A stretch of 7,317 nucleotides of DNA, from the NCBI GenBank assembly GCA_003542955.1, contig DPJP01000177.1:380-7696 (forward strand). Direction: 5' to 3'. Source of the DNA: Armatimonadota bacterium. Lineage in GTDB: Bacteria; Armatimonadota; Zipacnadia; Zipacnadales; UBA11051. The notes under the pieces are model-generated. The model saw only the letters and a list, made by a program, of their open reading frames with translations, was not told the origin of the DNA and made no database searches. Of the stretch, positions 1-5,570 are shown piece after piece (within the stretch, counting starts at the first letter, position 1; every line of letters begins with the position of its first letter). The translations under genes and the position numbers were made by a program.

Positions 1-2
1 GG

Positions 3-41
3 CATGCACGGGTACGTCATGGGAGCAGGAGGCCGCTGTGA
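3..41 (+). CDS. C-terminal tail of a gene entering from the left edge (partial, tentative)
   Basis: Frame 3 is open from the window edge to a TGA at 39-41 and encodes only about 12 residues, rich in Arg and His (HARVRHGSRRPL). The reason to list it is the junction: its TGA overlaps the GTG start of the next small gene in a four-base GTGA, the usual arrangement for translationally coupled genes in phage and bacterial operons. The next gene's Shine-Dalgarno sequence would lie inside this reading frame. So little is visible that chance openness cannot be excluded and no function can be suggested. Confidence 0.3.
   Translation, partial: HARVRHGSRRPL
27..32 (+). promoter_or_regulatory. Shine-Dalgarno site AGGAGG fixing a GTG start
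   Basis: AGGAGG is a full match to the core anti-Shine-Dalgarno sequence. It lies five bases before a GTG at 38-40. It is the main argument that the short plus-strand frame ending at 214 is a real gene. Confidence 0.5.
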
Positions 42-214
42 GGGCTCCACACCTGGCAGGCATCCTGCGTACCTGCCCCGACTGCTACCGCGGCGAGCCG
101 GAACCGTGCACCAAGACCGTCGCGAGCGTGCTGGAGCAAGTCCGGGATCTCATCGAGTGGGCTGCGCGGGTAGTCGAGAGCGAGGCCCCTGCTGTGGGTG
201 AACATCAGGAATGA
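38..214 (+). CDS. 58-residue hypothetical protein with CxxC...C motif
   Basis: This short gene is not recognised. The GTG start at 38 is chosen because AGGAGG sits five bases upstream and because the start overlaps the preceding TGA as GTGA. The product has Cys13, Cys16 and Cys24 in CPDCYRGEPEPC. That pattern could form half a zinc-binding site, with a fourth ligand or a dimer partner needed, or a redox pair. A predicted amphipathic, acidic helix follows from about residue 28 to 50 (VASVLEQVRDLIEWAARVVE). Third codon positions are strongly G/C, as in the confident genes nearby. Length and composition fit small accessory proteins in early regions of phages. It is transcribed toward the protease gene that ends at 347, so the space between them is a convergent boundary. 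Confidence 0.5.
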   Translation: MRAPHLAGILRTCPDCYRGEPEPCTKTVASVLEQVRDLIEWAARVVESEAPAVGEHQE

Positions 215-596
215 GGGCTGGTGGCTGCGGGGGAAGCAAGTGGAGGAGCTGATCGGCAGATGCCGGACATGGGCCGATGCACTGTGTGGAGCGTCAGGCT
301 CGGGCTCTCCTGGTCTCCTGCGGTACGCGGACCGCGGCCCATGCAACTACTCGCGCGCCCGTTCCACGCCGTCGCCCTGTCCAGATGGTCCGCGCGAAAC
401 CAGCGGCCGGATCAGTCGAATGAGTGCGGCACCGCCAGTTGACTCGAAGATCTTGAAGGCGGATGTGCCCTGGAACGTGATATCGATAGCGTATTGCAGG
501 TCCCATACAGCGTCATGGAGTTGTGGATTCGTGCGCAGGTCGAGGACCTTCACTCCCAGGGCCAGTAGCTCGGTAAGCCCCACCCTGCGGCCATGA
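198..596 (+). CDS. Possible small ORF with long antisense overlap (doubtful)
   Basis: A GTG at 198 opens a 132-codon frame. The first 35 or so residues look protein-like (NEGWWLRGKQVEELIGRC, then RTWADALCG) with G/C-rich third positions, and this part lies in otherwise unclaimed DNA. The remaining codons run antisense through the 3' part of the serine protease gene (347 onward) and turn Ser/Arg/Pro-rich, typical of an antisense shadow. The start overlaps the 58-residue gene by 17 bases and has only a weak upstream GAGG. Either the N-terminal part is a real gene whose original end was lost or replaced at a recombination junction, or the whole frame is spurious. No function can be assigned. Confidence 0.2.
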   Translation: MNIRNEGWWLRGKQVEELIGRCRTWADALCGASGSGSPGLLRYADRGPCNYSRARSTPSPCPDGPRETSGRISRMSAAPPVDSKILKADVPWNVISIAYCRSHTASWSCGFVRRSRTFTPRASSSVSPTLRP

Positions 597-1336
597 GACA
601 TGTAGTTCTCATGGGTCGCCAGATAGGTGGCAATGTGCTCCGCCTTCGCCTCCGCATCATCGTCCGCGGCAAACATGTACTCCCTGAGCCACTTCCCAAC
701 GAGCGTACGCGATAGGTCAATGGCCGTCTGGCACTCGGCCAACAACGACGGGCCGTACTGTCTAAGGATTGGGAGCCATACGGGGGTTAGCGAGGCGTCC
801 TTGGAGAGGCTGGACTTGGCAGCCTCGAACTGCGCGAGGACTGCGCCGGCAGGAGCGCGAATCGTCTGGCCGTCACGTACCATTTGGAGCTGGGGATCCG
901 TTGGCCCGAGTTCGCTGACCTCGTCCATGAGTATCTCGTCACCCGAGAGCGCGAGCATCGTGGCTGCGCTCTTGGCGATCATCGGCACGATGAAACGCAC
1001 ATGACCATAGGCACTGCGCAGTATCTCTACGATGCTCTCTGTTGCTTCTGCAATACCCCCGGGACTGAACAGCAGTACATCTACAGCGTCGGCATTCACT
1101 GAACGGACCAGCTCACGAAACCCGACCTTGTCTCTGATGTCTATCATCACTTCGCCACGGCACGCTCGCACCTTCTCGCTGTCCAGGAAGTCGGTGGCGT
1201 AGACAAGTAGAGGGCGCCCGGTGATGTCGCTCACGGCGTGCATCTTCGACCGGCGGAACCTGTCGAAGTCCGGATGCTGCCCGTTCTCCGTGAGCGTCTG
1301 TTGCAGTTCCTGAAGTAGCTCATCCCAGGTCGCCAT
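347..1336 (-). CDS. SDH/SppA-like serine protease (Clp-crotonase fold)
   Basis: This is a predicted serine protease of the serine dehydrogenase proteinase family (SDH_protease, related to signal peptide peptidase A and ClpP). ATG at 1336 gives 329 residues. A GTG three codons upstream is possible, but GAGGG is well spaced only for the ATG. Family marks are visible in order: the oxyanion-region SPGG at residues 91-94; the helix that follows; AKSAATMLAL with the expected nucleophile Ser123; GDEILM (131-137); and LGPTDPQ (143-149), a hallmark of this group. THENYMSHGRRVGL (241-254) matches the later conserved His-Gly region. There is no signal peptide or membrane segment, so it is probably cytoplasmic, unlike SppA. 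The start lies two bases after the stop of the 63-residue gene, so the pair should be co-translated. The natural substrate is unknown. In a phage it could act in proteolysis, host takeover or defence, but that is inference. Confidence 0.82.
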   Translation of the reverse strand: MATWDELLQELQQTLTENGQHPDFDRFRRSKMHAVSDITGRPLLVYATDFLDSEKVRACRGEVMIDIRDKVGFRELVRSVNADAVDVLLFSPGGIAEATESIVEILRSAYGHVRFIVPMIAKSAATMLALSGDEILMDEVSELGPTDPQLQMVRDGQTIRAPAGAVLAQFEAAKSSLSKDASLTPVWLPILRQYGPSLLAECQTAIDLSRTLVGKWLREYMFAADDDAEAKAEHIATYLATHENYMSHGRRVGLTELLALGVKVLDLRTNPQLHDAVWDLQYAIDITFQGTSAFKIFESTGGAALIRLIRPLVSRGPSGQGDGVERARE

Positions 1337-1338
1337 CT

Positions 1339-1530
1339 TCAGCACCCTCGAGTGTCGGTGGCCCAGCAGACTTGCGTCGGTGTCTCGGCATCCACTGCCT
1401 GTACGTACTCGGCGAAGCTCAACTCAAACAGCTCGAGAGCCTGCTTGATCTCCGGGTGCTGCTCATACAGGTCCTCCTCGAGCTTCCACAACTCCACCCC
1501 ACTGGTGTTGCGGTCGGCATCTGTGCCCAT
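1339..1530 (-). CDS. 63-residue acidic helical protein, partner of the protease
   Basis: The start is ATG at 1530. AGGAGGTG (1537-1544) lies six bases upstream, so the longer in-frame start at 1581 is rejected. The protein is 63 residues and acidic. Its core, LWKLEEDLYEQHPEIKQALE followed by LFELSFAEYVQAVDA, is predicted as two amphipathic helices around a His-Pro turn. The tail is short, polar and Cys-containing (TQVCWATDTRGC). No catalytic or DNA-binding motif is visible. The stop codon lies two bases before the protease ATG, so the two are almost certainly one transcript with coupled translation. A regulator, adaptor or substrate-presenting partner of the protease is a reasonable guess from position alone. 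Confidence 0.72.
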   Translation of the reverse strand: MGTDADRNTSGVELWKLEEDLYEQHPEIKQALELFELSFAEYVQAVDAETPTQVCWATDTRGC

Positions 1531-1776
1531 GTGTTGCACCTCCTGAGGCGAAACGCAAGCTGCGGGTCCGTCGAGACACACCCCATGCCTACATCATGGG
1601 TCGGGTCCTGCTTGGTATTCAGGCTCTGTAGCGAGATGAGTCACCCCGACCAAGTAACTGCAACCCACATTTCGGCACGCTGCCTGTTGTCTCCTGCATT
1701 TCTAGCACCAAGTGCTTACGGGAATGGTATCAGCCCTCTTGTTCAACACCAGACCGCCCGGCGATGTTCCGGCACA
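1531..1776 (-). other. Intergenic leader with short palindromes and a weak promoter candidate
   Basis: No convincing gene lies in these 246 bases between the glycosyltransferase stop and the 63-residue gene. Two perfect inverted repeats are visible. One is agcac/gtgct with a three-base spacer (1704-1716). The other is cccatg/catggg with a seven-base loop (1572-1590), flanked by two direct copies of cgggtcc (1563-1569 and 1592-1598). On the minus strand the first palindrome overlaps TGCTAGAAA (1707-1699), a possible extended -10 element with no good -35. This would give the protease pair its own regulated promoter and a leader of about 160 bases. Each element is short enough to arise by chance. 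Confidence 0.3.
1537..1544 (-). promoter_or_regulatory. Strong Shine-Dalgarno AGGAGGTG deciding the start of the 63-residue gene
   Basis: Read on the minus strand, AGGAGGTG lies six bases before the ATG at 1530. It is an eight-base match to the 16S rRNA 3' end and rules out the upstream in-frame start at 1581. Confidence 0.75.
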
Positions 1777-2919
1777 TCACTTCCCCATAACCACCGCATT
1801 CCCAACCACCACGCCCCTGCACTCGGGGGTCCGCTCGTAGATGCCCATCAGCTTCTCCACCACCACCGGCGCCGAATGCCACTGCTCGACATAGCGACGC
1901 CCCTTCTCACCCCAGTGCCTCCGGAGGTCGGCATCGGCGGCAAGCTCCCGCAGTACCCGCCCACAGTTCTCCGGCGTCACGTATAGCCACGGCAGCTCCT
2001 CGGCCCGGCTCACATCCAGCGCGCGCAGTTGGCAGCCAAGCTCGGCCTCGCTGCAGCCGGCCAGGGTCGGGATGCCCATCGCCATCGCCTCGAGCGCCGC
2101 CATGCCGGGGCCGTTGTGGAAGCTCGCGAAGTAGATGTCCGCCTGGCTGATCAGCCACAGGCTCTGCCGGCGGGAGACGTAGTGAATCAGCCCCGGCCGC
2201 AGGCGTGCCCCCATCCGCTGCGCCTCCGCGCATGATGACAGGAACTGGTCCGTTCCCTTGTTGCCCTTGATCGTGTAGGCGTGCAGCACGTCAACCGGGC
2301 CGCCGTCGGGCTTCTCCCAGCGCGGGATAGCGCGGTCAAGCTCACTCAGGTCCACCGGATGCGGGAGCCACTCAGCCGGGGCGAAGCGCCCGCCGCGTGC
2401 ATACATCAGAAGGTCTGGCGTGCTGACGAGCCGTCCGTATCCCGCACGCGTCTCGAGCACCTCCAGCCGCCGCCAGGTGCGCCGATAGGTGCCGCCGTGG
2501 TGATGGATCAGCAGCCGCTTGCCGCGCAGGTCCAGCCGATCCAGAAACCACCAGTCATGCCCGCCGTTGAGGTGCACGATGTCGGCCAGGTCGATGAGGT
2601 CCTCGGCGAACTCCCGGTCGTGGCTGTTCGAGCCCGGATCGATCCCGCACCACTGCCGCTCCCGAATCCACGACTGCCCCATGCTCAGCGTCGTGTAGTC
2701 CCAGTCGGCATGCCGGAGGAACCCGCCGGCGAGGGTGTAGCCGATCTCGCACAGGTCCCAGCCGGTGACATTGACCACCCGCGTCGTCCGCTCGAGAGGC
2801 TCGCGCCAGGTGGCCTTCCCCCAGCCCGTCTCACACTGCTCCGGCACGATGGCATTGATCTGCTTCTTCAGCGTGCCGGCCTTGATCCTCCGCCGCAACT
2901 CATCCAGGCTCTTGTTCAC
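1777..2919 (-). CDS. GT-B glycosyltransferase, GT4-like
   Basis: This is a predicted glycosyltransferase that would move a sugar from a nucleotide-sugar donor to an unidentified acceptor. GTG at 2919 is chosen because GGAGGT lies six bases upstream; the longer frame from TTG at 2937 would put that site inside the gene. The product has 380 residues. The N-terminal half has GT-B features: HLNGGHDWWF (117-126), IHHHGG (138-143) and STPDL (166-170). WLPHPVD (184-190) leads into the donor domain. That domain has HAYTIKGNKGTDQF (213-226), matching the KGtd region, and ADIYFASFHNGPGMAALEAM (260-279) followed by AMGIPTLAG. In the EX7E donor motif the second Glu is present (Glu277), but the first position is Asn269. 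The gene follows the tail-appendage gene by 29 bases and is probably co-transcribed. Glycosylation of virion or host-surface structures is plausible but inferred. Confidence 0.8.
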   Translation of the reverse strand: MNKSLDELRRRIKAGTLKKQINAIVPEQCETGWGKATWREPLERTTRVVNVTGWDLCEIGYTLAGGFLRHADWDYTTLSMGQSWIRERQWCGIDPGSNSHDREFAEDLIDLADIVHLNGGHDWWFLDRLDLRGKRLLIHHHGGTYRRTWRRLEVLETRAGYGRLVSTPDLLMYARGGRFAPAEWLPHPVDLSELDRAIPRWEKPDGGPVDVLHAYTIKGNKGTDQFLSSCAEAQRMGARLRPGLIHYVSRRQSLWLISQADIYFASFHNGPGMAALEAMAMGIPTLAGCSEAELGCQLRALDVSRAEELPWLYVTPENCGRVLRELAADADLRRHWGEKGRRYVEQWHSAPVVVEKLMGIYERTPECRGVVVGNAVVMGK

Positions 2920-2925
2920 TCTCAG

Positions 2926-2931
2926 ACCTCC
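2926..2931 (-). promoter_or_regulatory. Shine-Dalgarno GGAGGT deciding the glycosyltransferase start
   Basis: On the minus strand GGAGGT lies six bases before the GTG at 2919. An in-frame TTG at 2937 lies upstream of this site, so a start there would put the site inside the coding sequence. The GTG is therefore preferred. Confidence 0.65.
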
Positions 2932-2948
2932 GCGCAATGATGCAGCCT

Positions 2949-3686
2949 TCAGAGCACCACGTTATCCGGCACACGGCTGACCTGGTCGCCGATCTCGGCG
3001 TGGGTCAGCGTCACCAGCACGCTGGCGCCGTCGGTGTTGTAGATGCGCAGCGTGTTGTCTGTGCTGTTGCAGAGGATCTTCCCGCACAGCGCCTGGATGA
3101 CCCAGCGCTGGACCTCCGCGAAGCTGCCCGGTGTGCCCTCGTGGTCTGAGATCAGTTCGCGCCACACCGTATCGGCAATCTCGGCGAGGGCGTCGGCGGT
3201 CAGCGCGAGGGCGTCGATGGCGCCGGTGGCGACGGCCGCGGCGGTGATGGCGTCGTTGTTGATGCTGTCGACGACCACGCCGCCGATCTCGACATCATAG
3301 ATGATGTCATCGATGGCGTAGGCGATGTCGCCGATGTCGTCGACCAGCTCGCCGAAGAGCAGGTCGTGGGCATCGACTGAGAACTCGTCGGTGCGGCAGC
3401 CCGTCGCCGCGACACTGATCGCGTACTGCTGCTCATCGCTGAACTCATCGGAGCCGATACGCAGCCAGTACTTGCCCTCGCCCGCCTCGCGCCAGTTGTC
3501 CGCGCCGGGGGAGTAGCTGCTGAGCGAGTCCGCGCCCTCGGGCGAATACTTGACGCTCAGCGAGCCGTGCGCGATGCCGGTCTCCGCGCTGCAGCCGTCG
3601 GTAGCATCGACAAGATAGACGGGGAACCAGCGGTCGGCGCCGGTCTTGGCCTCATACACCCTGGGGCCGACTATATGTGTGCTCAT
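2949..3686 (-). CDS. Phage tail-appendage/virion structural protein (putative)
   Basis: ATG at 3686 gives 245 residues, with AAAGGCGG a short distance upstream. The longer open frame to 3839 adds an Arg/Pro-rich stretch that looks non-coding. Residues 1-105 look beta-rich, with ADRWFPVYLVDATDG, then WREAGEGKYWLRIG and a GC-type strand end near 97, resembling small beta-sandwich domains of phage appendage proteins. Residues 110-175 are helical with Asp/Ile and Ala repeats (LVDDIGDIAYAIDDIIYD; INNDAITAAAVATGAIDALA), then AEIADTVWREL, a pattern I associate with tail-fibre-like proteins in environmental phages. The C-terminus (LRIYNTDGASVLVTLTHAEI) is again beta-rich. The helical section could trimerise. 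The family call comes from pattern memory and not from a named domain. The glycosyltransferase follows closely and may act on this protein or on the host receptor. Confidence 0.6.
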   Translation of the reverse strand: MSTHIVGPRVYEAKTGADRWFPVYLVDATDGCSAETGIAHGSLSVKYSPEGADSLSSYSPGADNWREAGEGKYWLRIGSDEFSDEQQYAISVAATGCRTDEFSVDAHDLLFGELVDDIGDIAYAIDDIIYDVEIGGVVVDSINNDAITAAAVATGAIDALALTADALAEIADTVWRELISDHEGTPGSFAEVQRWVIQALCGKILCNSTDNTLRIYNTDGASVLVTLTHAEIGDQVSRVPDNVVL

Positions 3687-3925
3687 GGCGATTCCGCCTT
3701 TCGTGATTGGGCCGTGGATCGGGCTGGGGGCCTGGGGCTTGCGTGGCATGCGGTGGACATGTTTGGAGGGGCGGGCCGAGCGAGGCCGCTGCCGTGTGCG
3801 GCTGAGGGAGACCCGCCCGCGCGCGCCCCGCAAGAGCATGCCGGGGAGCGTGCGAGGTTTCAGGCTCCGAGGCTTCGTAGAGGTGCATTCCGTGGCGAAG
3901 TCAGTGAGGGATGGAGCAACCCGAG
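3687..3925. other. G+C-rich non-coding gap between PIN gene and appendage gene
   Basis: These 239 bases hold no frame that looks like a gene on either strand; the open frames are Arg/Pro/His-rich artefacts of base composition. A nested stem is possible: gggcggg (3769-3775) pairs with cccgccc (3812-3818), and inside it gccgc (3785-3789) pairs with gcggc (3798-3802). No T-run follows on the minus strand, so it is not a standard intrinsic terminator. I see no AT-rich promoter for the appendage gene; it may depend on read-through or a phage-specific promoter. Confidence 0.4.
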
Positions 3926-4396
3926 CTACCGACGCGAACGCTCAAATTCCGCGTCGAGGGCATCACGCAGCCGCTCTGCCGCACGGTCTCCCAGGACGCG
4001 TAGCGTTCGCATGTCGTCGACGAGCGCCCGGTGATCCCGGACGTCCGCGCCGACACGGGCGCCGACGCGCTGCGCGTTGCGGTCGCGCATGTAGAGGATC
4101 ACACCCGGCGTGCGACTCGCGTAAATGACCTGCCCGGCATCGGCCAGCGAGATGCCACACCCATCGTGGAGCATCCAGATACGCAACGCGACCTCGCCGC
4201 CGTCGATCTGCTGCTCGTCGACGTCGTCGATCACCAGGTGCGCGACGGCCTCGGCGAGGTTGTCTTTGCCGCGTATCAACTCGCGCCGGACGGATGCCGA
4301 CACTGCCAGGTCCGGCATGCTCAGGAGGGTGTTGAGCCTGCGGATTCGGCCGAACGCGATCCAGATACTGGTGTCTACGAGGCGCTGGTGAGCCAT
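3926..4396 (-). CDS. PIN-domain ribonuclease (toxin-like)
   Basis: This is a predicted Mg2+-dependent PIN-fold ribonuclease, the class that includes VapC toxins. It has 156 residues from ATG at 4396. All four expected acidic positions are visible: Asp8 in LVDTSIWI, Glu39 in VRREL, Asp86 in ISLADAGQV, and Asp105 in VILYMRDRNAQ. The length is normal for a single PIN domain. The start overlaps the end of the XRE-ImmA gene by 22 bases and has no clear Shine-Dalgarno of its own, so its translation probably depends on ribosomes finishing the upstream gene. That keeps it below or equal to the first product, as expected for a toxin made after its antitoxin. The RNA target is unknown. It could also be a non-toxic PIN nuclease, but the gene pair favours a toxin-like role. 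Confidence 0.78.
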   Translation of the reverse strand: MAHQRLVDTSIWIAFGRIRRLNTLLSMPDLAVSASVRRELIRGKDNLAEAVAHLVIDDVDEQQIDGGEVALRIWMLHDGCGISLADAGQVIYASRTPGVILYMRDRNAQRVGARVGADVRDHRALVDDMRTLRVLGDRAAERLRDALDAEFERSRR

Positions 4397-5502
4397 GTCG
4401 CGGAGAGGCTGTCGTGATTGGTACCATCGACCATGTCGACGAACTCGGCGGTTGTCATCTCGAGCATCTCAGCACATCGCCCGGCGTCGAGAGCGTCCGC
4501 GGCATAGGCGCGGACAACCAGGCTGTGGAACAACGCCGATTGAGGCGCGAAAAGCCCCGGGGCATCCCTGAACCCGCTGAGTTGCGTCGGGCGAGTCTCG
4601 GCCCGGAGCCGCTCGGCGACGGCGGCATCGAGCAGTCCGATGCTCTGCAGCCGGTAGGTCGTCGCCTGAAAGCTGATCCCGAAGTGGGTCGCAATCCGCA
4701 TGAGATGCTCAGGGTCGGCTGCATCCAGAGCAGCCTCGGCCATATAGGCGCAAATCCCTTCCTCCGGAGCAATCAGTTCCGCCGCGAATGCGTTGGCGAA
4801 ACGCTCTTCCTCCTCGCTGCCCGCAAGGCAATCGCCGCTCGAGACGAGCACGCTTGGCGAAAGCTCACCCCGAGCGCGTCGCCAGAGATAGTGGCCAAGC
4901 TCGTGGCCCAGCGTGAACCGTCTCCGCGCATCGTACTCATCGGCGCGGATCAGCATGGCCGCAAGCCCGGTTTCACCGTCGAAGAGGATCATCCCCGACA
5001 GCCCCGATGCGGCCTCGATCTGCCTGCCGAAGACCGGCACATTGAAGACAGACTCAACCAGCCCGCGCAGGTCCGCGACTGGTGCGCTGCCGATCCGGGC
5101 CAGGTCTCGCACGACGCGCGCGGCGGCCTGTGCCGCGGCAATGCTCCCCCCGGTCACCATGATGGATGGCAGGTCCTGCTGCAGACCAATCTCCCGGCAC
5201 AGATGCACGAAGTCCCCAAGCCGTAGTCGAAGCCAGAGTTCGGCGCGCTTCGAGCCGTGATTGGCCCTCGTGCCCCGGTACGCGCCGACGGCGAGCCGCG
5301 CAGGGGCCTCGTCGGTCAAGAAGTACGAAACGGGGCGCACAAGCTCACGGGCCAGGGAGGCCAATTCCCCGACCTTGACTGCCCTCTCCCCGCTCTCCAT
5401 CCGCGAAACCGCCTCACGGGGCACGCCCACCGCATCCGCCAGTGCAGCCTGGGTAATGCCCAGCTCCTCGCGTGCCGCTCTGATCCTGGCGCCTATGTCC
5501 AT
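4375..5502 (-). CDS. XRE helix-turn-helix + ImmA/IrrE metallopeptidase fusion (antitoxin/regulator)
   Basis: ATG at 5502 is used; a GTG four codons upstream is less likely because it lies next to the palindrome. The 375-residue protein has an XRE/Cro DNA-binding domain at about 3-62 (IRAAREELGITQAALADAVG, then SRMESGERAVKVGELASLA). A linker follows, then an ImmA/IrrE (COG2856) zinc peptidase domain. Its HExxH motif is His200-Glu-Leu-Gly-His204 in FTLGHELGHYLW, and the probable third ligand is Glu233 in EERFANAFAAELIAP. The C-terminal part (LFHSLVVRAYAADALDAGRC, then AEMLEMTTAEFVD) is a helical extension often seen in such fusions. Related proteins act as DNA-damage-responsive repressor proteases or as antitoxins. 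Here the gene is followed by an overlapping PIN nuclease and preceded by a palindrome over its promoter, so autorepression plus toxin control is the likely role. Whether the peptidase cleaves itself, the toxin or another repressor is unknown. Confidence 0.85.
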   Translation of the reverse strand: MDIGARIRAAREELGITQAALADAVGVPREAVSRMESGERAVKVGELASLARELVRPVSYFLTDEAPARLAVGAYRGTRANHGSKRAELWLRLRLGDFVHLCREIGLQQDLPSIMVTGGSIAAAQAAARVVRDLARIGSAPVADLRGLVESVFNVPVFGRQIEAASGLSGMILFDGETGLAAMLIRADEYDARRRFTLGHELGHYLWRRARGELSPSVLVSSGDCLAGSEEEERFANAFAAELIAPEEGICAYMAEAALDAADPEHLMRIATHFGISFQATTYRLQSIGLLDAAVAERLRAETRPTQLSGFRDAPGLFAPQSALFHSLVVRAYAADALDAGRCAEMLEMTTAEFVDMVDGTNHDSLSATWLTSAS

Positions 5503-5516
5503 ATCACAGACCACCC

Positions 5517-5535
5517 ATGTGAGATTTTCTCACAT
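5517..5535. promoter_or_regulatory. 19-bp perfect palindrome, probable operator of the XRE-ImmA/PIN operon
   Basis: atgtgaga (5517-5524) and tctcacat (5528-5535) are perfect inverted copies around a three-base spacer. The site ends 15 bases before the ATG of the XRE-ImmA gene and overlaps the last bases of the candidate -10 and the expected transcription start. Dimeric XRE proteins bind symmetric sites of this size, so autorepression is the simplest reading. The same sequence could form a small hairpin in the 5' leader. Confidence 0.72.
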
Positions 5536-5563
5536 CATACCAACTCCGGACCTCGTCATGCAA
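5534..5563 (-). promoter_or_regulatory. Candidate sigma-70 type promoter for the XRE-ImmA/PIN operon
   Basis: On the minus strand, TGGTATGAT (5542-5534) matches the extended -10 form TGnTATAAT at all but one base. TTGCAT (5563-5558) lies 18 bases upstream as a weak -35. Transcription would begin near 5527, inside the palindrome, leaving a leader of about 25 bases. The promoter starts within about 10 bases of the previous stop codon, so the cassette can be expressed independently of the late genes. Confidence 0.55.
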
Positions 5564-5570
5564 GGGCCAT

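Noticed and set aside
326..336. cgcgg-a-ccgcg inverted repeat as a terminator between convergent genes
   Set aside because: The one-base loop cannot form a hairpin as written, and no T-run follows on either strand.
1372..1986. Plus-strand frame across the protease leader and the glycosyltransferase end
   Set aside because: It is antisense to two genes and spans the gap between them. Composition is unlike a protein and there is no Shine-Dalgarno.
2281..2940. 219-codon plus-strand frame antisense to the glycosyltransferase
   Set aside because: Low-complexity Pro/Ala/Arg/Val composition and no start signals; the minus strand has GT-B motifs.
3687..3888. N-terminal extension of the appendage gene, and the 78-codon frame in the same gap
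   Set aside because: Both are Arg/Pro/His-rich. The ATG at 3686 has its own ribosome site and begins sensible sequence.
4414..5226. 270-codon plus-strand frame antisense to the XRE-ImmA gene
   Set aside because: The minus strand carries clear helix-turn-helix and HExxH motifs; the plus frame is a high-G+C shadow.
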